The notes: generated from the letters alone by a model not told the origin. Positions 1-4,469 are shown, counted from the first letter of the stretch. The stretch: DNA of 5,902 nt from Verrucomicrobiota bacterium (GCA_018610125.1 JAHEOI010000045.1:1-5902), one strand, 5' to 3'. Made by a program: numbers and translations.

Positions 1-2
1 CG

Positions 3-410
3 GACTACGAGCTTCGCATAAAGGCGCAGGCGGCGACCCCCTGTACGATCGTCCTCCACCAGTTCTTCTTTCCGGGCTGGTCTGCAAACGCGGTCGGCTC
101 GGAGCGGGCTGTCGCCATCCGAGCACGGGTCTGATACAAATCGAGCTGCCCGCGGGGGATCACGAATTCGTGCTCCGCTACGAAACCGTTCCGATTGAGA
201 GAGCCGGCGGCTGGACGTCTGATCTTCGCGGCGGGCTTGGGTGGCTATCTCATTGGTCTCCGCGGCTTTCGGCCACGAGCTGTTCCGAGGAGCTCCCTTT
301 CCAACCGGTTTTCCATGTTCGGCGCGTCCGCTTTTGAAAATCCGGAAAAGTCACTTTTCCTTCAGAAAGGGGAGGGAGCAGGCGTGCGACGATTTTTTTG
401 TGGCGGGTGA
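3..410 (+). pseudogene. C-terminal remnant of a YfhO/glycosyltransferase-like membrane protein, frameshifted
   Basis: The gene enters from outside the window. Frame 3 from position 3 reads a beta-rich stretch ending in FFFPGWSANAVGSERAVAI, then meets TGA at 132-134. Frame 2 from about 119 continues sensibly with PSTGLIQIELPAGDHEF and RYETVPIERAG. Frame 3 resumes at about 205-220 with a hydrophobic segment (RLIFAAGLGGYLIGL) followed by basic residues. PGW, then a Gly-rich turn, then GLI-x-LPAG-H, then a final membrane helix is the usual C-terminal order of YfhO-like integral membrane proteins, thought to act on lipid-linked sugars. The two shifts (a net one-base loss near 117-122 and a one-base gain near 195-222) cancel, so this is either a decayed gene or two sequencing errors. 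The last frame-3 stop is 408-410, but residues after about 260 lie over the antitoxin gene and look non-native. Family assignment is by motif memory only. Confidence 0.5.
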
Positions 411-492
411 TGGCGACTTCATGGCCCGCTTCCACCTCTCGGAGCACCTTCACCAGGTTGTGCTGTGTTTCCATGATTGAAAATTGCTTCAT
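250..492 (-). CDS. Phd/YefM-type antitoxin, apparently without its toxin
   Basis: This 80-residue protein begins MKQFSIMETQHNLVKVLREV and continues with EAGHEVAITRHKKIVARLLP at residues 21-40. That is the Phd/YefM DNA-binding fold: a short strand, helix, then the EVxITRxxKxVARL hairpin. The C-terminal part (FPDF, then KGSSSEQLVAESRG near residues 64-77) is the toxin-neutralising tail usual for antitoxins of PIN or Doc toxins, so the protein looks full length. Such proteins bind their own promoter and neutralise a toxin encoded just downstream. Here the next codons do not encode one: an ATG overlaps the stop (251-253), but TAG follows after two codons, and the DNA beyond codes on the other strand for the YfhO-like remnant. 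There is no clear Shine-Dalgarno sequence before the ATG at 490-492. The coding call is fairly secure; a function as a lone regulator or an antitoxin acting in trans is inference. Confidence 0.82.
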   Translation of the reverse strand: MKQFSIMETQHNLVKVLREVEAGHEVAITRHKKIVARLLPPLSEGKVTFPDFQKRTRRTWKTGWKGSSSEQLVAESRGDQ

Positions 493-529
493 AACGCATC
501 AATTTAACGCATATCCAGTGACAAGCCAA
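492..529 (-). promoter_or_regulatory. Promoter and direct-repeat operator candidate for the Phd-type antitoxin
   Basis: On the minus strand a -35-like TTGGCT (524-529) and a -10-like TAAATT (501-506) are exactly 17 bp apart. Two copies of ATGCGTTA (plus-strand TAACGCAT at 492-499 and 505-512) lie 13 bp apart, covering the -10 box and the start codon. That is where an autoregulating Phd protein would block transcription. The predicted transcript would start only a few bases before the ATG, which fits the missing Shine-Dalgarno sequence. The motifs are seen; their role is inferred. Confidence 0.4.
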
Positions 530-760
530 GAAGGATGGCAGTTGTGATGTGGAGCCGGTGCACCTAAGTAAATGATATTGCGAACATCGTCATCAGAGTC
601 AGTCCTCGGACGGCAAGAGCTCGGTGTTTTCTTTTGCTCGTTGACTCTGGGCCGAGCCCGGGCCGATGGATGACTTGCACCTTCGGCGCTTTGGCGAGAA
701 GAGCAGACCCTTCGCAGCAGTCCGATCCGCTCAACTCAACCACTCAGCGCGCTTCGCGGG
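530..760. other. Non-coding stretch with no recognisable gene
   Basis: I see no convincing reading frame, RNA gene or strong promoter here. GGGCCGA occurs twice close together near 648-665, and a short GC palindrome (CGCG arms around CTT) lies near 748-758. Neither is distinctive in DNA of this base composition. Confidence 0.4.
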
Positions 761-823
761 AAATCCCAAATGACAAATTCCAAACCGAGATTGCTTAGTT
801 TCGGATTTGGGGCTTCGGATTTC
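761..823. repeat. AT-richer inverted/direct repeat block
   Basis: AAATCCCAAA (761-770) and a nearby CCAAACCGA are mirrored on the far side by two direct copies of TTCGGATTT (800-808 and 814-822, 14 bp apart) around TTGGGGCTT. The block can fold imperfectly on itself and is AT-richer than its surroundings. Similar runs of AAATCC/GGATTT words occur as intergenic filler in verrucomicrobial and planctomycete genomes; that resemblance is from memory. It does not match the other repeat families in this window. Confidence 0.45.
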
Positions 824-824
824 G

Positions 825-845
825 TGCGTGGGACTCAGCCACGCA
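825..845. terminator. Hairpin downstream of brnA, weak terminator candidate
   Basis: TGCGTGG (825-831) and CCACGCA (839-845) form a perfect 7-bp stem with a 7-nt loop. It lies 25 nt past the brnA stop codon, where a terminator would be expected. The minus-strand sequence after the stem is ACGAAATCC, not a T-run, so an intrinsic terminator is doubtful. Confidence 0.3.
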
Positions 846-870
846 GGCGCGGTCCTCGCGTCCCCACTGC

Positions 871-1164
871 TCAGTCCCTTTGCGCTTGTCGCTTTGCTTC
901 CTCTCTCAGTTTTTCGGCGAGGTACATCTTGACGAGGGATTGATAGGGGATGTCTCGTTTGTTGGCCTCGACTTTCAACTGCGCGATCATGCTTTCCGGC
1001 AATCGGATCGAAATCGATTTAAGAGTCGGTTTCAGAGCAGGAAAGCTGACTTGCCGGCTCTTCTCCCAATCGATAAAGTCTGCGCTGTCGTGAGTGGACC
1101 AAAACTCGCGTTCGGCATCCTCATTGTGAAATTCCGGAATCCGTTTCTTTTTCTTGGCGCTCAT
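871..1164 (-). CDS. brnA: BrnA-type antitoxin, ribbon-helix-helix DNA-binding protein
   Basis: This 97-residue protein starts with a basic stretch (MSAKKKKRIPEF). An acidic segment follows (residues 13-36, with EREFWSTHDSADF), the signature N-terminus of BrnA/CopG-like antitoxins. Then comes a ribbon-helix-helix domain from about residue 47 (LKSISIRLPESMIAQLKVEA, then helix 2 near 73-90). In studied brnTA systems BrnA binds and neutralises the BrnT ribonuclease and represses the shared promoter. The ATG at 1162-1164 lies inside the end of brnT, overlapping it by 44 nt, and is preceded by a good Shine-Dalgarno sequence. The toxin-first order is typical of brnTA. The C-terminus is highly charged and the length is normal, so the antitoxin looks intact. 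Family assignment is by motif; confidence is high because the partner is adjacent. Confidence 0.93.
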   Translation of the reverse strand: MSAKKKKRIPEFHNEDAEREFWSTHDSADFIDWEKSRQVSFPALKPTLKSISIRLPESMIAQLKVEANKRDIPYQSLVKMYLAEKLREEAKRQAQRD

Positions 1165-1438
1165 AAATCACCTTCTCTTTTCGGCTCATCTCTCGGGCAG
1201 AAATGACGCGGATTTTATCTCCACGGATCGTGAAAACGATCATCAGCAACCGCCCTGCGTCGGTTTGCCCGAGGACATACGAGCGGGCCTCCGACCTTGA
1301 ATGCTTCCTGTCTTCGAAAAGGAGAAGCGGTTGATTGAAGAAGACCTGTTCGGCCTCGACGTTGCTGACTCCATGCTTTTCCCAACTCTTATCGGCATTG
1401 TGTTTATCCCATTCAAACCCAGTGACCGCCTCAAGCAT
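1121..1438 (-). CDS. brnT: BrnT-type toxin, RelE-fold ribonuclease
   Basis: This 105-residue protein carries the BrnT hallmarks in order: FEWDKHNADKSWEKHGV (residues 8-24), a middle segment with H46 and EARSYVLG (50-57), then GRLLMIVFTIRGDKIRVISA (62-81) and a closing basic helix REMSRKEKVIYE (82-93). Known BrnT proteins adopt a RelE-like fold, cleave RNA and slow growth until bound by BrnA. Length and motif order are normal, so the toxin looks intact. It is the first gene of the operon and overlaps brnA by 44 nt in a different frame. The ATG at 1436-1438 sits two codons before the conserved region would be lost and has no obvious Shine-Dalgarno sequence. A -35 box and a palindrome lie directly upstream, where BrnA would be expected to bind. 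Confidence 0.94.
   Translation of the reverse strand: MLEAVTGFEWDKHNADKSWEKHGVSNVEAEQVFFNQPLLLFEDRKHSRSEARSYVLGQTDAGRLLMIVFTIRGDKIRVISAREMSRKEKVIYERQEKETDSGISQ
1168..1174 (-). promoter_or_regulatory. Shine-Dalgarno site of brnA inside brnT
   Basis: The minus strand reads AAGGTGA just before the brnA ATG (1162-1164), within the last codons of brnT. It supports this start codon and lets the antitoxin be translated strongly by itself. The brnT start has no comparable site, which would favour antitoxin over toxin synthesis from a shared transcript. Confidence 0.7.
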
Positions 1439-1441
1439 CCA

Positions 1442-1475
1442 GTATATTTCTGCGATATACGATCCTGTTTGTCAA
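1442..1475 (-). promoter_or_regulatory. brnT-brnA promoter and operator candidate
   Basis: The minus strand has a perfect consensus -35, TTGACA (1470-1475). A 6-bp inverted repeat follows, GTATAT (1455-1460) and ATATAC (1442-1447), separated by 7 bp and ending 4 bp before the brnT ATG. The -10 is ambiguous: at 17 bp spacing it is CAGAAA (1447-1452), while the better-looking TATACT (1441-1446) is 23 bp away. The palindrome spans the likely -10 and start region, a natural site for BrnA autorepression. Confidence 0.5.
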
Positions 1476-1658
1476 GATTCTTCAAGGGCTCTGAGCCTTT
1501 TTGAGGGATAAGGCCTTCCATTTCTGCGAGTCCGCTTTCGGTCAAGTCCCGGGTTCCGCGACGCAAGTCGATGCGCGGGGAAGTTTGCTCGCGAAGGGCG
1601 TCAAGTGCGCGAATGGGGAAGGAAGAGGGTGAGCTCGACCTCGGATGGCAACCGAGTT
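1476..1658. other. Non-coding stretch upstream of the brnTA promoter
   Basis: A long open frame on the minus strand (1243-1701) crosses this stretch, but it runs through brnT in another frame and has no family resemblance, so I regard it as chance. No RNA gene, promoter for the + strand or strong palindrome is evident. A weak CTCGG/CCGAG hairpin lies near 1640-1656, just before the first dispersed repeat. Confidence 0.4.
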
Positions 1659-1690
1659 GGTAGGGCCGGCACTCCGCTGCCGGCCGCTCC
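1659..1690 (+). repeat. Dispersed palindrome, family 1, copy 1
   Basis: A 32-bp unit with an 8-bp perfect stem, GGCCGGCA (1664-1671) and TGCCGGCC (1678-1685), and loop CTCCGC. The same unit occurs inverted at 4470-4501 with only two differences, one on each side of the stem (1668 G to C and 1681 C to G). These restore pairing. A half copy lies at 4511-4528. It resembles REP-type intergenic palindromes; it encodes nothing. Confidence 0.8.
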
Positions 1691-1741
1691 CAGACAACCA
1701 TGCATCATTGGGGTGTCGGATTCGGCCGGGAACCAAGAAAA

Positions 1742-1789
1742 AAGTGGGACGTCCGGGAGAACGTCCCTATCAGGGAGCGAAAAGGGGGT
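1742..1789 (+). repeat. Dispersed palindrome, family 2, copy A
   Basis: GGGACGT (1746-1752) and ACGTCCC (1761-1767) form a 7-bp stem with an 8-nt loop, followed by TATCAGGGA (1768-1776) and a purine-rich tail. The stem's last CCC also starts a second small palindrome, CCCT-ATC-AGGG. An inverted copy with the same stem, loop length and near-identical tail lies at 4601-4642. The tail alone (1763-1785) matches 2135-2157 at 21 of 23 positions. Confidence 0.75.
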
Positions 1790-1839
1790 TCTTGACCCTT
1801 AATGGCAGTGGGGGCATGATTGACCTTGGCTGCAAAGTG

Positions 1840-1855
1840 GTGTAAGGGGTTACAC
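1840..1855 (+). promoter_or_regulatory. Hairpin presenting the Shine-Dalgarno sequence of the 67-aa gene
   Basis: GTGTAAGGGGTTACAC is a perfect 6-bp stem (1840-1845 with 1850-1855) with a GGGG loop. The Shine-Dalgarno core AAGGGG (1844-1849) spans the loop and two stem bases, 7 nt before the ATG at 1857. As RNA the fold could regulate ribosome access; as DNA it is a symmetrical operator candidate. The structure is seen; its use is inferred. Confidence 0.55.
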
Positions 1856-1856
1856 A

Positions 1857-2060
1857 ATGACAATCGACGCGATCAAGGAAGCGCGCGATGCAACGCCATT
1901 CCAGCCGTTCACGATCCGCACGGCCGATGGGCACGAATTTCAAGTGCCCAACCATGATAACTTGCTCGTTGCGGAACAAGGGAGGACGATCATTGTTGTC
2001 ACCCCGGATGAGAGGTTCCATATCTTGTCCGTCGACCTTGTCGCGAGTATCACACGCTGA
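1857..2060 (+). CDS. Small conserved protein of unknown function
   Basis: This 67-residue protein begins MTIDAIKEARDATPFQPFTI. It has the pattern of a small family I recall from Planctomycetota and Verrucomicrobiota: a short N-terminal helix, the PFxPFT motif (residues 14-19), ADGHEFQVPN (23-32), then strands GRTIIVVTPDERFHILSVDL (42-61) ending near VASI. The layout suggests a compact beta-rich domain, cytoplasmic, with no signal peptide or membrane segment. No catalytic residues stand out and no function is known to me. The start is supported by a strong AAGGGG 7 nt upstream. It stands alone, convergent with glnA and upstream-flanked by dispersed repeats, so context gives no pathway. Its length matches the family members I remember, and it appears intact. 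Confidence 0.82.
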   Translation: MTIDAIKEARDATPFQPFTIRTADGHEFQVPNHDNLLVAEQGRTIIVVTPDERFHILSVDLVASITR

Positions 2061-2102
2061 CCCGGCGTGCCAGGCACAACTCTTGCGAAAAATGACAATC
2101 TA

Positions 2103-2132
2103 GCAGATTCGGCAATCTGCGATACGGCAGAT
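2103..2132. terminator. Three-arm alternating hairpin between convergent genes
   Basis: GCAGATT (2103-2109) pairs perfectly with AATCTGC (2114-2120) around CGGC. The same middle arm can instead pair with GCAGAT (2127-2132) around GATACG. On the minus strand the first hairpin is followed by the T-rich TAGATTGTCATTTTT, so it could serve as a terminator for glnA, about 95 nt past its stop codon. On the plus strand no T-run follows. Confidence 0.4.
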
Positions 2133-2196
2133 CGGTCCCTATCAAGGAGCGAACAGGAGCACAGGCTAGGCGCCACCCTTCCCTGATAGGGCCGAC
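2133..2196. repeat. Inverted pair of TATCAGGGA-tail repeats (copies C and D)
   Basis: Copy C (2135-2157, +) matches the tail of copy A at 21 of 23 bases. Copy D (2180-2196, -) carries TATCAGGGA in the opposite direction. CGGTCCCTATCA (2133-2144) can pair with TGATAGGGCCG (2184-2194) with one bulged T, enclosing about 39 nt. Sitting between the ends of two convergent genes, the pair could block read-through in both directions, but it lacks T-runs. It belongs to the dispersed family 2 described at 1742-1789. Confidence 0.6.
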
Positions 2197-2214
2197 AGTC
2201 CCCCGTTCTCCTCT

Positions 2215-3627
2215 TTATGCGTCGTAATACATGGCGAATTCATGCGGGTGCGGATGCAACCGCAGAGCGTCATCTTCTCGGCGCTTCATCGCGATGAAGG
2301 TATGGAGCAGATCGGTTGTGAAGACATCCCCCTTCAGGAGGAAGTCGTGGTCGTTTTCGAGGCAGGTCAAGGCTTCGCCCAAGCTGGATGGCACATTCGG
2401 CACCGTTGCCAATTCTTCGGGCGGGAGCTCGTAGATGTTCTTGTCGAGCGGCTCGCCCGGCTCGATCTTGTTCATGATCCCGTCCAATCCGGCCATTAAC
2501 AGGGCTGTGAAGGCGAGATAAGGATTGGCAGTCGGATCCGGGGGACGGAATTCGATGCGCTTGGCCTTGGGGCTTTCACTGAACGTTGGGATGCGAACCG
2601 CTGCCGAGCGATTGCGGGCGCTATAGGCCAGATTGACCGGCGCCTCGTAACCGGGGACGAGCCGCTTGTAGGAATTTGTTGTCGGATTACAGAATGCGCA
2701 GAGAGCGCGGGCGTGCTTGAGGATGCCTCCGATGTAATGAAGCGCCGATTGGCTTAATCCCGCATACTCATTCCCGGCAAAAAGCGGTTTGTCACCCTTC
2801 CAGAGCGATTGGTGGGTATGCATGCCCGAGCCATTGTCGCCGAACAACGGCTTCGGCAAAAAGGTGGCCGTTTTTCCATGGTTTCGGGCCGTATTTTTAA
2901 TGATGTACTTGTAGAGCATCATAGCATCGGCGGTCGTAACCAAGGTGTCGAAGCGATAATCGATTTCGGCCTGACCGGCAGAGGCGACTTCATGGTGCTG
3001 GCGCTCCACTTCGATGCCGAGATGTTGCATCATCAAGACCATTTCGGTCCGAAGGTCCTGCAACGTGTCGGTTGGAGCGACAGGGAGATATCCCCCCTTA
3101 TGACGAATCTTGTGGCCTAGATTCGGCAGCTCTTCCCGTCCGGTATTCCAGATTCCCTCCTCGGAATCAACCGAGTAAAAGCTGTGGTTGGCGGCGGAAT
3201 CGTAACGGACGTCGTCAAAGATGAAAAATTCCGCTTCAGGGCCGAAGAAGGCGGTATCGGCGATACCGGTTGACTGGAGATACTGTTCTCCCCGGCGGGC
3301 CACCCCGCGAGGGTCACGGGTATAAGCCTCCCGAGTGCCGGGCTCGGAAATCGTGCAGGTCAGACTCAGGGTCGGGACGCTGCAGAAGGGGTCGATAAAC
3401 GCGGTGCCGGGATCCGGCACGGCAAGCATGTCGCTGACTTCAATGCTCTTCCAGCCCTGAATGGACGAGCCGTCAAATCCGAATCCTTCTTCAAAGACTT
3501 CAGTGGTAAGCTCTCTCGGGGTGACGCTAAAATGCTGCCAGGTTCCAAGCGTATCGACAAACTTGATGTCGATCATCTTGACCTCATTCTTTCTGGCCAT
3601 TTCGATGACTTCTTCCGGTGTTTTCAT
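2215..3627 (-). CDS. glnA: Glutamine synthetase type I (GlnA)
   Basis: This 470-residue cytoplasmic enzyme makes glutamine from glutamate, ammonium and ATP, the main entry of ammonium into metabolism; it normally works as a dodecamer. Conserved blocks appear in order: GFDGSSIQGW (50-59), the metal-binding GPEAEFF (129-135, E131 and E133), HHEVASAGQAE (211-221, E213 and E221), NGSGMHTH (265-272, H270), the flap PGYEAPV (325-331, E328), ARNRSAAVRIP (337-347) and KRIEFRPPDPTANPY (356-370). DKNIYELPPEE (395-405) keeps the Tyr (Y399) that is adenylylated in enterobacterial GS, so this is the I-beta, adenylylation-type form. Length is typical and the C-terminus (MYYDA) is intact. It follows glnB on the same strand after 209 nt and is convergent with the 67-aa gene. 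The ATG at 3625-3627 is preceded by a modest AGAAAG. Confidence 0.98.
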   Translation of the reverse strand: MKTPEEVIEMARKNEVKMIDIKFVDTLGTWQHFSVTPRELTTEVFEEGFGFDGSSIQGWKSIEVSDMLAVPDPGTAFIDPFCSVPTLSLTCTISEPGTREAYTRDPRGVARRGEQYLQSTGIADTAFFGPEAEFFIFDDVRYDSAANHSFYSVDSEEGIWNTGREELPNLGHKIRHKGGYLPVAPTDTLQDLRTEMVLMMQHLGIEVERQHHEVASAGQAEIDYRFDTLVTTADAMMLYKYIIKNTARNHGKTATFLPKPLFGDNGSGMHTHQSLWKGDKPLFAGNEYAGLSQSALHYIGGILKHARALCAFCNPTTNSYKRLVPGYEAPVNLAYSARNRSAAVRIPTFSESPKAKRIEFRPPDPTANPYLAFTALLMAGLDGIMNKIEPGEPLDKNIYELPPEELATVPNVPSSLGEALTCLENDHDFLLKGDVFTTDLLHTFIAMKRREDDALRLHPHPHEFAMYYDA

Positions 3628-3682
3628 GATTCTTTCTGGTTATGGTTCTCGGTTTACGATTTGATTTTCGGCCTCAAGGAAT

Positions 3683-3820
3683 CTGTGGCGAGGCGAATAA
3701 GAATTTCCATTTTCTCTTCCGCGGAGCGGAACCACAGCGAGGCGTCGACAGAAGACATTGGACGCGACCAAGGGGCTCAGACGGAGCTCATGCCTTGGCG
3801 GGTCTGAGGCAACGCCTCGC
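3683..3820 (-). other. Palindrome-rich glnB-glnA spacer, candidate structured leader
   Basis: The 209-nt gap (3628-3836) holds several perfect inverted repeats. GCGAGGCGT (3737-3745) and ACGCCTCGC (3812-3820) form a 9-bp outer stem. Inside it CCAAGG/CCTTGG (3768-3773, 3793-3798) interleaves with CTCAGAC/GTCTGAG (3776-3782, 3802-3808): these cross, so they make a pseudoknot or exclude each other. To the left TTCCGC/GCGGAA (3717-3722, 3726-3731, loop GGA) is enclosed by CTGTGG/CCACAG (3683-3688, 3732-3737). No T-run marks a terminator and no known riboswitch is recognised. Some 6-7 bp matches are expected by chance in GC-rich DNA, so the whole is only suggestive of a leader that tunes glnA. Confidence 0.35.
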
Positions 3821-3836
3821 CGGCCTTTGCGCTCGA

Positions 3837-4175
3837 CTAGATTGCTTGGTCGGCCTTTTCGCCGGTGCGAATCCGGATGGCCTCTTCTACAGGGGAGACG
3901 AAGATTTTGCCATCTCCGATCTTTCCGGTCTTGGCCCCTTTAAGAATGGCCGAAACGGCCGATTCGACATGATCGTCAGCGGCCACAAGCTCAATTTTGA
4001 TCTTGGGCAGGAAATCCACGGTGTACTCACTCCCGCGATAGATCTCCGTGTGACCTTTCTGTCGCCCAAAACCTTTGACTTCGCTCACAGTCATCCCCTC
4101 AATCCCGACCTCGCTCAGTGCGTCTTTCACTTCCTCCAGCTTAAATGGCTTGATAATGGCTTCGATCTTTTTCAT
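3837..4175 (-). CDS. glnB: Nitrogen regulatory protein PII
   Basis: This 112-residue protein has the full PII sequence pattern. MKKIEAIIKPFKLEEVKDAL (1-20) is the first strand and helix. The T-loop (about 36-56, GFGRQKGHTEIYRGSEY and following) has Tyr-51, the uridylylation site. GKIGDGKIFV (84-93) is the nucleotide-binding B-loop region and VEEAIRIRTGE the C-terminal strand. PII is a trimeric cytoplasmic sensor that binds ATP/ADP and 2-oxoglutarate and controls GlnE, NtrB, transporters and others. Being next to glnA favours glnB over glnK, which normally accompanies amtB, but sequence alone does not settle this. The ATG at 4173-4175 follows TTTTAGGGA, a close-set Shine-Dalgarno sequence. A sigma-54 promoter lies 50-64 nt upstream. 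Length is standard and no key residue is missing. Confidence 0.97.
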   Translation of the reverse strand: MKKIEAIIKPFKLEEVKDALSEVGIEGMTVSEVKGFGRQKGHTEIYRGSEYTVDFLPKIKIELVAADDHVESAVSAILKGAKTGKIGDGKIFVSPVEEAIRIRTGEKADQAI

Positions 4176-4224
4176 TCCCTAAAACTCGTTGTAAAGCGCC
4201 TCGTTTACTGGCAGCTCGCTTAAA

Positions 4225-4239
4225 GCAACTTAAATGCCA
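4225..4239 (-). promoter_or_regulatory. Sigma-54 (RpoN) promoter of glnB
   Basis: The minus strand reads TGGCATTTAAGTTGC, against the consensus TGGCAC-N5-TTGC: only one base differs. The invariant GG (-24) and GC (-12) are exactly 10 bp apart. Transcription would start near 4213, giving a leader of about 38 nt before the glnB ATG. This promoter type needs an activator such as NtrC; I do not see a clear TGCACC-N5-GGTGCA site upstream within the window. The location before a PII gene makes a chance match unlikely. Confidence 0.8.
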
Positions 4240-4469
4240 AAGCAAGGCCGCTAGCATAAGCTGAGACTTAAACCCCTTTATACCAAGTGATTGCAGCTCA
4301 AATGGAGGCGGTTTAGCCATCTGGCCGTTGGGACCATGTTGGCGGCTTTTGCTCTTGATGGCGATTTTTGACCATGCGCAGGGGAGAAGGGACCGGGGGG
4401 AGCGCCGACCTGCCGGAGGCCCCGGCAATTGCTGGTCTTCTTTTTCTAGTTCTAGGTGAGGGGGGCTGG
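4240..4469. other. Non-coding stretch upstream of the glnB promoter
   Basis: No supported gene. TATAAA occurs near 4277-4282 on the minus strand without a good -35. A 6-bp hairpin TGCCGG (4411-4416)/CCGGCA (4422-4427) is followed on the plus strand by a pyrimidine run (TCTTCTTTTTCT from 4436), a terminator-like shape with no gene in front of it. Minus-strand open frames across 4141-4666 run through repeats and resemble no family. Confidence 0.4.

Noticed and set aside
1..250. Remnant of a PIN-domain toxin on the minus strand next to the antitoxin
   Set aside because: No minus-strand frame shows PIN acidic motifs, and the plus strand clearly encodes the YfhO-like C-terminus over the same bases.
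1243..1701. A 152-residue open frame on the minus strand upstream of and across brnT
   Set aside because: It overlaps most of brnT in another frame, crosses a dispersed repeat, is rich in Ser/Arg/Pro as chance GC-rich frames are, and resembles no family.
1659..2196. CRISPR array from the repeated motifs
   Set aside because: Copies are few, unevenly spaced, in both orientations and imperfect; there are no regular spacers and no cas genes.
3628..3836. Known glutamine riboswitch or a second sigma-54 promoter before glnA
   Set aside because: I could not match the known glutamine-binding motifs, and no GG-N10-GC site with TGGCAC/TTGC flanks is present on the minus strand.
3642..4223. A 193-residue open frame on the plus strand antisense to glnB
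   Set aside because: It covers the whole of glnB and its leader on the opposite strand; the glnB frame has full family motifs, so this is its shadow.
4411..4447. Intrinsic terminator on the plus strand (hairpin plus pyrimidine run)
   Set aside because: No plus-strand gene lies upstream, the T-run is interrupted and starts 8 nt after the stem; probably chance.
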